Assembly (NCBI GenBank): GCA_051453625.1
Contig: JBOZIK010000001.1
Location: 272,524,207-272,583,585 of the forward strand
Length of the DNA stretch: 59,379 nt
Origin: Welwitschia mirabilis
Lineage: Eukaryota > Gnetophyta > Gnetopsida > Welwitschiales
Reading direction: 5' to 3'
The stretch's first letter is position 1; each line of letters starts with the position of its first letter. Below are positions 1 to 9,064 of this stretch, piece by piece. The notes under the pieces were generated by a model. The model was not told where the DNA came from. It saw nothing but the letters and a program-made list of their open reading frames with translations, and did no database searches. A program made the position numbers and the translations under genes.

Positions 1-625
1 ATGTGAAAATATAAAAATAGTAATTTTTCTAATGATTAATTATTTTTAAAAAATTTATTTGGTAAATAACATTAAAAAATATATGCATAAAATAATAAGA
101 AAGTGACCTATGTTTCTATAACTATTTATTAAGATATATACAAAATTGAGCCTTTTAAGTTGGAAGAAAATGAATAATATTTTTAGAAAATCTTGAATCA
201 TTTAAAAAATTAAATTATTTTAAAAATTATGGTCATTATATTATAGTGTGATAGGACTGTAATTTTAAAAAATTTGATAGCCTTTAATCTTAAATAATAA
301 CCTTAAAAATAAAATTTTTAGAATTTCAAGATAGTTTAAGTTAGATTTTAAGGATCCTATTATGTGTCTAGTTTTTGAAAAAGTACTATAATTTATTTTT
401 CCTAAATAATTATTAATTATTAATTTTTTACTATGATGTCTCTTTAGAGTCCAAAAATGTTATAATTAATATTTTAAATTATAGAAATATTATTATATAA
501 AATTTTATATGGAATTTTAGTATATAAGATATGTTTCTATTGGTAACTTTAAATAAAATTACTAATAAAGAGTATTTTATTTGTAGAAATACCTATTTTA
601 TCTTTTTCCTTTACCTTATCTTAAA
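1..625 (+). repeat. Internal piece of a Tekay-family LTR (5'-truncated by the window edge)
   Basis: This stretch runs parallel to positions 17732 to about 18349 of the complete LTR at 16030-19612, and to about 26735-27320 of its partner. Shared landmarks are the run ending 'aactatttattaagatata', the 'gtcctattatgtgtctagtt' region, and 'tagaaatacct' near the end. It therefore covers LTR offsets of roughly 1.7 to 2.3 kb, in the same orientation. It stops at the 100-N gap, and the sequence after the gap does not resemble the next part of the LTR. It is either a truncated LTR or one whose remainder is hidden by the gap. There is no coding content; a short ATG frame running into the Ns is meaningless. 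Confidence 0.85.
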
Positions 626-725
626 NNNNNNNNNNNNNNNNNNNNNNNNNNNNNNNNNNNNNNNNNNNNNNNNNNNNNNNNNNNNNNNNNNNNNNNNNNN
701 NNNNNNNNNNNNNNNNNNNNNNNNN
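626..725. other. Assembly gap, 100 Ns
   Basis: Exactly 100 Ns, the conventional placeholder for a gap of unknown size. It lies where LTR-like sequence ends and unrelated sequence begins, so the junction itself is not observed. Confidence 0.99.
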
Positions 726-1280
726 GAATTAGGGATGACACATTGTCAAATTGTATGTATTTAATAGGGTGTTATGAGCTATTTTGCAAGACATTTATAC
801 AGGTTTAAATGCAATTCTAAGGATTATATAGAGTTGAAGGATGATTATAAAAATGCATAATTATTAGCATATTTAGAGTCTTTTTAGGTACTTTTTAATG
901 CTTAGTGATTTAAAGAAAGATTAATGATGTAAAAGGCAGACTTTAGTTTGGTTAGAAAGATAAGGAGGACTGTTGTCCCCTTTGTCATCCCCATGTTAGA
1001 TAAGATGACAGCTAATTACAAGCCATAATAGATGCTAATATGAACTGGAGGTACAATCATCAGAGACTACTTTTTTAAAGGTGTCATCCATCAGGTCATT
1101 CCCACAACACCCATGATGACAAATGATAATAAATGTATCATCATCCCCTTGGTCATGTTCACGATAGTTAGGATGACACCTGATATGGCCAGTAGACTTT
1201 CATCTGTTTTATCTATTTCTTTACCTTATTTGAGCATGTTTTTCATCATACTTTATGTAATGGTTTCATCTTTTTCATCT

Positions 1281-1287
1281 TATAAAC
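1281..1287 (+). promoter_or_regulatory. TATA-like box
   Basis: TATAAAC sits in 'atcttataaacaac', followed after about 15 bases by a pyrimidine-rich stretch that starts the 109-bp tandem repeat. The spacing fits a plant core promoter or LTR promoter. In such AT-rich DNA a match of this kind is weak evidence. Confidence 0.25.
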
Positions 1288-1295
1288 AACCCCCT

Positions 1296-1508
1296 CACTC
1301 TTCTATCTTCTTCATTTGCACCAAACATTCTTGTGACAGGAGATCGAAGGATAGGAGATCCATCTCATGAGTTGCAAAAAGACATTTTTTTGGTGAAGCT
1401 CTTCCACTCTTCTATCTTCTTCATTTGCACCAGACATTCTCATGATAGGAGATCGAAGGGTAGGAGATCCATCTCATGAGTTGTGAAAATATGTTTCCTT
1501 GGTGAAGG
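1296..1508 (+). repeat. 109-bp direct tandem repeat, about two copies
   Basis: The unit starting 'cactcttctatcttcttc' at 1296 recurs at 1405, a period of 109 bp. The copies share 'ggagatcga' and the stretch ending 'atccatctcatgagtt', and run to 'ggtgaag' at about 1508. Differences are few and mostly transitions (for example 'ttgtgacagg' against 'tcatgatagg'). The repeat lies directly downstream of a TATA-like box. Confidence 0.9.
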
Positions 1509-2400
1509 GTTGTGCATCCTCCATTAAGGCTCGGCTATTTTGTAATTCAGATGCTGGTTCAATTTTTAATATAAAACTCTATTTCTTTGTTGTGCATTTA
1601 TTTTGTTATATTTTCCTTATGGTTTATGTTATTCTTAATTCAGTGATAATATCATTAATGATATATGTCATAAGGGCAACCTTCATTAAGATTGACAATA
1701 GTAGCTAGAGCCATTTTTGCATTTGATTTATTCAACTCATTTGATAGCCTAAGTTAGTCTTAGTTAGTGACAGTCTCCATAACTGATCTAGGTTATATAT
1801 GACTAATATTCTTAACACATTGATTTCATACTCAGATAGGTATTTATTTAGGTTAAATGCATTTGCATTTCATTGCATGTTTACTTTTTTACATTATTCT
1901 TGAGTTAGGAGATAATATTTTCTCTCAAAATTAATTCTCCTTCTTCTTTCACACATCTTTGATAGATTATAACATTTGGATTATGCCCATTTATACTAGA
2001 GTGTTGTATTTTGTAATATATCTATTTTGATTAATAGGATTCAGTGAGATGTAAAGGATTATAGAAATACAAATTGCAATAAAGGGCTACTACAACCTTT
2101 TGGTTTTTCACAATAGATAGCACCATCAAGGAGATAAATAGATAGCACATTGAAGATGCACTATGAGAAAAAAGCCCTAATGACTCAAAATTACCTCTAC
2201 AAATCCTCCAAAGGGGGAAAAAGCATGTGCATAGAGAAGTCATAAGAGAGAAAACACTTTGACATGTTAAAGACATACCAGATTCAGGTGAGAACACTCC
2301 TCAGACTATCACCATGTACCTTGAAAACAAAACCCTAGATTTGCTACTCCACTCTACTCTACTCCTCTTCCTCTCTAAAGGATGATCCCCTTTTTGAATC

Positions 2401-3210
2401 AAAATGTATAAAAAGATGTACTAAATAATTAAAGAATCTATTTAATCATAGGATAAAAAACATCATTGTAAGTAAAAGTATTTATATTTATTTACCTTTA
2501 AATGAGTTCTTTATTTTTAATATAAGATATATTATTTTTATATTTCTAAGTATTATCTTTTAGGAAAAAAATTAATGAGAGGGTTTCATTAGATCTTAAA
2601 AGCTTAAATATTACTATGAAGGATGATTTATATGTGTCACTTGTTAATCTCAATAAGCATAATGTATCCAAGGCTTGAGTTGTGATGGAACTAATACATG
2701 TTTTAGATAAGTTATTACGATGTTTGATTATAGAGTTATGCACACATAATTTTTTAAATAGGCATTTAAGTACTATTTTTCATAACTACAACTGAATCAA
2801 ACAAGTTAGATTTCATTCTAGTATGCAGTCACTTCAAAGTAAAAAAAGATTTAATTATTTTAGGTATATATAAAATTCATTTACTTTTTATTTTGTATTT
2901 TTGGTCATACATTTTAATAAAGTAATCACATAATTATATTGATATGATATAAGATATTTATAATAATTTACATTCTTGAGGTTCTTTTAGTGAACAACTT
3001 ATTCTTTATTTCACATTGAAGGTTAAAGCTAAAAAATAATCTAATTATGACTAAAAATGAAAAAAATTATTTTATTATAAATAATTGTGTTTAATTTTTT
3101 TTCAATTCTCATATATCATGTTTTGAATATTCATAATTTTACAATCATTATAGATATTAGCATTCTAACATAAGCATAAAAATAGTTTTAATGTCACCAT
3201 ATAGAAGAAG
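2401..3210. other. AT-rich stretch with no recognised feature
   Basis: Very AT-rich. One short conceptual peptide around 2590-2690 (containing DDLYVSLVNLNKHNVSKA, broken by a stop) looks protein-like but matches no family I can name. Nothing else is supportable on either strand. Confidence 0.4.
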
Positions 3211-3212
3211 GA

Positions 3213-3264
3213 AAACTATAATAATAATAATAATAAATTTTCTTCTTCTTCTTATTATTATTAT
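3213..3264. repeat. (TAA)n / (TTC)n / (TTA)n microsatellite with inverted arms
   Basis: On the plus strand about six ATA/TAA units are followed by a TTC run and then TTATTATTATTATT. The flanking arms are complementary and could pair as a hairpin around the TTC segment. It abuts the 3' end of the minus-strand LINE, where read in the element's sense it forms an A-rich tail. It most likely grew from that tail. Confidence 0.8.
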
Positions 3265-3303
3265 TTTAAAAAAAGGTATATATATTAACTAGAAAATGTA
3301 CAT

Positions 3304-3341
3304 CGGGAGGGAAGGGGGAGGGGGGGGTGGGGAGTGCGGGG
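3304..3341. other. G-rich block (potential G-quadruplex) in LINE 3' end
   Basis: The plus strand carries many runs of three to eight G in 38 bases, including a run of eight, in a window that is otherwise strongly AT-rich. It sits in the 3' untranslated end of the minus-strand LINE, so the element's sense strand is C-rich there. The assembly breaks into Ns immediately after it. Confidence 0.85.
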
Positions 3342-3351
3342 NNNNNNNNNN
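3342..3351. other. Assembly gap, 10 Ns
   Basis: A run of ten Ns directly after the G-rich block. It is probably a polymerase- or assembly-related dropout at the G-rich sequence, with the LINE continuing on both sides. Confidence 0.97.
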
Positions 3352-5680
3352 CCCAACAATACATGATAATTAAAATGTTCAAAAAAAGAGAATAAGTCTG
3401 CTAGTTCATAAAGGGGAACTGAGAAAAAAAACAAAATAAGGGTAGAACTATCCCTCGATGACATAGTTATGGGGAACTACCTATCTAGAAGAGCAAAAAC
3501 ATGGAAAAAGAAAAACATAGTACTACTGATAGATTGGAGGTGAAAATTCCCCTTGAGACCAAAAGTTACCAAAAAACTCAATTTTAGTAAGGAATAAACT
3601 TAAGGGAGGAGGACTAAAGCCCTTTACAGAATGAGAACATGTTATTATGATTATGATCAAGAAAGAATATGCTCAAATCATTAGAGAGAACCTCAAATGC
3701 TTGATTTATCTTCTTAAATTCTTGAACACTTACTAGATTTTTATCAGCATTAAGTCATAGGGACTTCTTCATAGATTGATTTAATGGCCTGAGGGAGGGC
3801 TCTATGAGAGAGTTCCAAAGTGATGAAGGGACATCTCTTCAGCCCCTGAATGGTTGCTAGCAAAACCTCCCATCTAGCACTATTCATGTTAATGTCCTCT
3901 TATGGTTGAGGTTAGATTTTGATTAATGAAGAATCTGAAGTAGAGTTCTATTGAGAGCTAGTACCTAAGGCTGGAATAACGGAGGTCTAGGCATGTCTAC
4001 CTCACTTCTGAGAGTTGGGTAATAGTTGATCCTGAGTAGATTCCTGAGCTGTGTAGGAGATAAGCTCCTCAACTATCTTCTATTAGGCTAGGACCAAAGA
4101 CATCTTCCCTAAAAGACTTGGAAGCAATGTCGTCCCTCTTTTGCTAGGGCTACCATGTGCAATGGTTTCCTCTGGATTAGGATCCCTTTTGAAAGAGGTT
4201 ATTCTTTTAAAGATTTTCCTAGGAGGATTCTAGTAAGAGAGATGATAGGAGGGAGAGGAAGGGGATTCTCTTACCCTAATTTTTTATGCTACCCTCTAGA
4301 GGATCAGGACTAGGCCTGAATGTCTTAAGAAATCCTTCCGTTTAAGAACTTAGATAAAAAAGAATGGTAGGTTCAACTAATGTCCTAAGTCAAGAGCTTT
4401 CAGAAAATTAAAATGTATACTTAAAAGTTTGGATCAATTCCCTGATTACATAAAGTAATGATCTATAAGTTCTACACCTAGTCCCTAGGGAGGTGGTAGC
4501 GCCCTTCTGCTAATGTGCCCACTTGGTAATTTAGGAACCCCACTAGAAAAGAAGTGGAGTGTTTCATGTTACCCTCTACTTTTAAATGGAATCCCTTCTT
4601 CTTCTGTAGGAATCTTCAGTAACTTGGAGAAGGAGTCTTTAGTTATTTCTATTGGAATTCTTCGAAATGTGGTGCATCCTCCTTTCTACCATCTATAAAA
4701 TGGGATGTTATTAGCCCCTTGATCTCCTTTAAGCTTGTGCAGAAGAGCTCCCCATCCCACCACCTATACTTTCTCCCATAGAGTAGGGCATCCTTTGAAG
4801 AGGAATAGGTTAGAAGACTTAATTGTTGGCATGGCTTCCATTACAACTTTGATTTGGAAGTGAAGATGCATGATCCTCCTTGCTATATTTATAGGAAAGA
4901 GTAGTAGGATGTTATTGAAAATCAGATTGTTTCTAATCTATCAAAGCTGCAAAAATATCAGGAAGATTCCATCTAATAAATGCATGTGAAAAGAATTTTA
5001 GATTTGATAGTACTTTATTGTAATGAAGATTAATTATTTACCCAAAATTAGTGATGAAATAGACGATGTGCTATTTTTGAATTGGACTGGCAGATGGGAT
5101 AGTTTGAGTTCATTTGAGATCCCTGTTTGAGTAATTGATAAAATTCTTTGGTGATCTTTTAACTAGTAAAAGACCTTAGTTTTTCCTGGAATTTGTCCCT
5201 TCTAATACTTTTGATATGTGTCTTTTTTTCTATACTTCTTTAGTAGGATCTACTTGGTTGAATTAGCCTAATGATGTTTTAATTAATGAGTTGTTATTAA
5301 TCTTTACTGTGGTGTTTTCTAAGGTAAGACTCTTTATGATAAATGGTCTAATAGCTATATTTGTAATTGATCAAATCATACCAGGGCTGACCTTATTCTT
5401 GAAGTCTCTGTAATATTCTATGTACTTGATTGAGGATGCAATCTTCTAGTTTTTGAATTCCCCAATCCCTTGATTCTCTTGGGTGGACAATAATCTTCCA
5501 TTTGCAGAGATGAATTTAGTGGTAATCTTTTCCTCCTCATCAAATAAAATCCTTTAAGATTTTGTTAATTTTTTAGATGATAGTTCTTGGGGGCTGATAA
5601 CAGAAGCTATGTACCAGAAGGAGGAAATTAAGCAAGAGTTTATGAAAATGATTTTAGCTTTGGATGAAAAAAAGTTATTT
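3352..5680 (-). pseudogene. LINE C-terminal region and 3' untranslated region (degenerate)
   Basis: This part lies downstream of the RT in element order. On the minus strand around 4950-4980 a conceptual RWNLPDIFAALID is readable, and around 3900-4100 a patchy frame is rich in Leu, Ser and Gln. Neither gives a family I can name with certainty; a zinc-binding C-terminus would be expected here for a plant L1. Below about 3600 it is untranslated. The 61-codon plus-strand frame at 4513-4698 is antisense to this region, and I do not regard it as a gene. Confidence 0.5.
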
Positions 5681-5699
5681 GGCTATGAATTACACTACC

Positions 5700-6740
5700 T
5701 TTAAATGTAATTCAAGATGTAATTCTAGGTATTGGTCTTGTATCAATTTCGAATAGGAATACCCAGGTAGATATCCTGTAGGTCTCCTAACTTTATACTC
5801 AAGATTCGGGCGATTTTATTCTCTATGATATGTTTTATACCTAAAGTGTGAATTTTTGATTTGTTCCAGTTAGTGTGTAATCCTGTTGCTGCTACAAAGA
5901 TGTTCATAGAATTTTTAATTACTTTTTCTTACTAACATGATGCCCTGGTTTTGATGATGGTGTTGTTTTCATAGTAATTATTAAGAATGGTCTGACATCC
6001 AATTCTAACCCCTTTAATTCCATTCCTTCTTAGGAAGATCTGTAATACATTCATCACAAAAAGAAAAAGATATGGAAATAGGGGATCTCCTTATGTCAAT
6101 TCTCTACCTACTGAAAAGAAATTTGATCTATGATTATTAACCTTCAAACTAAATTTGGCTGAAGCCTACATGTCTAGCCAAAGATTAATAATATCTTGAA
6201 AAAATCCTGTTTTCCTAAGAATAAACCCTAACACTTGTCAACTAATATAATTATAAGATTTAACAATATTCAATTTAGCAATAAGAAGAGGAAATTTGCA
6301 TTTTTTAACAGAGTTAATGATCTTATTTATCAAGAGGATTTGTTCTTGGATATACTTGAATAGGATAAAGCTAGCTGGGTTCTCTAAAATTACATTGGGA
6401 AGTAGGGGCGATTCGCCCAACCATAATTTTTGCAAAAATTCTGTAAATAACATTATAATCACTTAGAGATATGAAATCCTCTAGTTTGATAGCATTCTTT
6501 TTTTTTGGTATAAGCATGACCCTAGTTTTGTTCATTTTCCTAGGAATCCATCTATTGTGGAAGACTTCCTGCATTATATCGTGAAGGTTATTCCCTAAGA
6601 TGAAGAAGTGAAATTTGAAAAGTTTGACCAACCAATCATTAAGGCTAGGGGCTTGGTTATTCTTCATGAATTTGATAGTAGTTAAGATCTCTTCTCTACT
6701 CAGAGGTTTAGTCAACATATAGTTATCTTTACTCAAAACT
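5700..6740 (-). pseudogene. LINE reverse transcriptase, broken
   Basis: The RT would copy LINE RNA at nicked chromosomal DNA. The minus-strand frame 6736-6371 (121 codons) holds the fingers and the start of the palm, including MLIPKKKNAIKLEDFISL and VIYRIFAKI. A single-base frameshift near 6400 moves the reading into the overlapping frame 6462-6238, which has YIQEQILLIN and LIAKLNIVKSYNYIS. That is motif A, with the catalytic Asp as Asn. A third segment at about 6135-5985 reads SNFFSVGREL, then GDPLFPYLFLFVMNVLQIF (the conserved GDPLSP-type block), and the F/YADD position is degraded to YYENN. The thumb motif YLGIPIR follows near 5760. The order and motifs make the family call secure. The missing Asp residues and the frameshift make it non-functional. 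Confidence 0.92.
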
Positions 6741-7930
6741 TTCTTATTTTCTAGAATTAAGCTAAGGGCAATATCATCCCATTTCTAGACTCTCTTAAGA
6801 TGAGCCTATAATTACTTAGCTATATCTCCTATGGATAGTCTTCTAATCTAGTTATCTTATTTGTGTTGGTTGGCCTACTTAAAGAAGAATCTCATATGTT
6901 TATCATCCTCTTTTAGCCATTTTATCCTTAAGCGTTCTCTCCAGTGATGTTCTTCATCAGCATTTATTTCTTGGAGATTCATTAGGTACTAATATTCTCT
7001 ACTTCATAGACTGTCTTAGTTACCTTCCTCCTCCTGCTTAGTTTGGATTCATTTGATTTCCTTTCCAACCTCAGTTTTTAATTTAAACCTCTCTTTATCT
7101 TTTCTTCTCCAATCTCTTATGTGGGCCTTTAGGGTATTGAATCCCTTATATTAAAAAGTAATGGGTTGAGTCCCATTATACTGTGCCATATTTTTTCCAA
7201 TAGCACTCTAGTTTCTATCTGATTAATTTAATACCATTCCATACAAAATGGAGTTTTCTAGGATGAAATCATCCCCACTCTAAGTTTGATAGGACGGTGA
7301 TCCAAAGTAATCCTATTCAGACTATAGGCTTCAAATAGAAGTTTAGCTAGATTCTTTCCAGCTAAAACTTTATCAATCTTAGACATTATCAGATCTATAC
7401 CTACTCTTATATTCAAACATGTATATTTACACCTAGTAATAGAGATGTCTATGAGGGAGTGTCTTGCCAAAAAATCTTTTAGTATTGAGGCACCTCTAGA
7501 ATTCCATCTATCATTCTTTGATTTTTCCTAGTGGTGAAGACATTGATTGAAGTTATCCAAGATGAGCCATTTGGATTTAACTACTACTATCATATGAGCT
7601 TTTTCTAAGATAGTGGTCTTGTCTTGATTATGTTATAGACTATAAAGATCTATGATAATCTAACCTTCTTTTTTAAGGAGAATGATTCTTACTACTGTGA
7701 ATCAGATCTGCCTCTTTTTTGGTAGAAATCATAAGGCTATCAGAGTTGCCTTGGGTTGCAATAGTAAAAGAAGTTAATTGCTACCTTAAATTCATTTTTA
7801 CCATATCATTTTTGATCTTCATTTCTTATAAGTAAATCAAATCGATATTTTATTAATTGATCAGGTTTCTTAGGGTCTTTTTCTTATAGGAGGATCCTAA
7901 TCCCCTACAATTCCATGTGGGATAATTCAT
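6741..7930 (-). pseudogene. LINE apurinic-type (EEP) endonuclease, broken
   Basis: The enzyme of this family nicks target DNA to start reverse transcription. Translation would begin at ATG 7930-7928, followed by NYPTWNCRGLG, the conserved N-terminal strand with the active-site Asn region. Further on, EMKIKND sits at the place of the conserved Glu-Thr-Lys motif, and degraded segments for the central catalytic part (near 7650) and the linker to the RT follow. Several stops interrupt it, mostly TAG and TAA. The 70-codon minus frame at 7470-7258 is a surviving open piece of this domain. It is part of the same ORF2 as the RT downstream. Confidence 0.85.
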
Positions 7931-8299
7931 TAAGGATGTTTTCACCCCTTTCTGGATGCTTGACTTTTTCTTAAGGTATTTTTAATAGTGGCTTAAGAAC
8001 TATGTACAACATTCTCTATTATTTCTCATTCTCAAAGAGTTCTATTTCTAGGCCTTCCCTTTGTTTAGATTTCTACTTCATTAGGTTCATTATCATTTAG
8101 AGGTTATTGGGTATCATTCTCTTCTATAATAGGTTGAAAGAATTTATGCTCTAGTTTCGATGCTTTCTTTTTCTTACTTTTCTTGGGAAAAATAGTAGTA
8201 TTTTTTCTAGTTTATTTTTTCCTTTATTTATGTTGGCATATGTTCTTATTATAACCAATGTTCCCATTAAAAGTACAAGTTTTCTTTAGGTTTTCTTCA

Positions 8300-9064
8300 A
8301 TATCAATCAATCTCTTTTGACATTCTTCTCTTAGATGACCTAATCTTTCACAATATAAACATTTCTTTTCAGGAGGAGCACATCTTCCAAAGAGATGTCC
8401 TAACTTTTCACAGAATATGCAAGGGACTAGAAGATTCTCGTAGATGACATTAAGATTAAAAATACCCCATTTAGATTTAAACTTTACAGATTGGATCTAC
8501 TTCGTATCCTCTAAGCTCATCCACACATAAAATCTGGCCAATACTAATCTTGTCTGTTTAATAGTGATCCTATCGAGTTTGATGAATTCACCAAATTGGG
8601 CTTCCATTCTTTTTAATAGATCTTCATCCCAAAACTTCAATAGGAACTTGTGGATGTAGATTTAGATTAGAAGTCTTTTAAACAAATTTAGGTTCAATTA
8701 TGTCCCCAACATCCATTTGGCTAGGGAAAGGCCATGAACCCCAAAAACTAAGGTTCTCGTATGATTATTTCATTCCAATATCATTTTTTACTAGTTAAAA
8801 TAACACCAATCCTTCTGCCATTGTAATAACATTAACTTTACTAGCTCCTTTCCATTTAGTAGCAACTCATACATAGATCTGATCTAGCCTTAGTTGAGGA
8901 TAAGAAGAGACAAACTTTTTGAATAGATTATATCTGAGTTTCTTCTTAATCTCACTATAAGTATCTTTGTTGATGTCCAATATAAGGGATTTTCCTTCCC
9001 TGGAGAATTGAGTCTTCTCCATATTGGGGCCAAACCCCTCGAAAAAACCATAAAAATGGACCAA
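8300..9064 (-). pseudogene. LINE ORF1 (nucleic-acid-binding protein) with two CCHC zinc knuckles
   Basis: ORF1 proteins of plant L1 elements bind the element RNA. The first 65 codons (9064-8867) are open and start MVHFYGFFEGFG, with NKDTYSEIKKKLRYN further on. After frameshifts, the minus strand shows two zinc knuckles in one frame. CIFCEKLGHLFGRC at 8421-8380 and CLYCERLGHLREEC at 8361-8320 each fit C-x2-C-x4-H-x4-C perfectly, with 20 codons from one start to the next. Most plant L1 ORF1 proteins I know of carry one such knuckle, so the pair is notable. Between the N-terminus and the knuckles the reading is patchy. Below 8300 a Lys/Glu-rich tail leads to the endonuclease. Confidence 0.85.
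8320..8421 (-). other. Tandem intact CCHC zinc knuckles
   Basis: Two C-x2-C-x4-H-x4-C motifs are in the same frame (8421-8380 and 8361-8320), and all eight metal ligands are present. This is striking next to polymerase and endonuclease domains that have lost key residues. Confidence 0.92.

Larger units (their letters stand above)
726..2400. other. Unassigned region, possibly LTR or 5' leader of an unknown element
   Basis: No protein family is recognisable on either strand. The G+C content is somewhat higher than in the surroundings. The region holds a TATA-like site near 1281, a 109-bp tandem repeat (1296-1508), and a CT-rich segment at 2345-2385. A TATA-like box followed by a pyrimidine-rich leader and no coding sequence would fit an LTR or a gene leader. 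I see no TG...CA ends or second copy in the window to prove an LTR. Confidence 0.5.
3270..9064 (-). mobile_element. Near full-length L1-like LINE, minus strand, inactive
   Basis: Read on the minus strand from 9064 down, the parts are in canonical non-LTR order: ORF1 start (8867-9064), two CCHC zinc knuckles (8320-8421), an endonuclease beginning with the motif WNCRGLG (7895-7915), the RT palm (5990-6736), an RT thumb-like YLGIP motif (about 5740-5780), a long C-terminal/3' region, a C-rich block, and an A-rich (TAA)n tail at 3213-3270. The total of about 5.8 kb is normal for a plant L1. Stops and frameshifts break every frame except short blocks, so it cannot move on its own. I could not find target-site duplications by eye. 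Confidence 0.9.

Noticed and set aside
531-764. 77-codon frame spanning the gap
   Set aside because: Most of it is Ns; it is an artefact of the gap.
1113-1708. Two short plus-strand frames (85 and 69 codons)
   Set aside because: No motif, and one lies over the 109-bp tandem repeat. The composition looks like chance frames in a pyrimidine-rich segment.
4513-4698. 61-codon plus-strand frame
   Set aside because: It lies antisense to the C-terminal region of the minus-strand LINE and has no motif.
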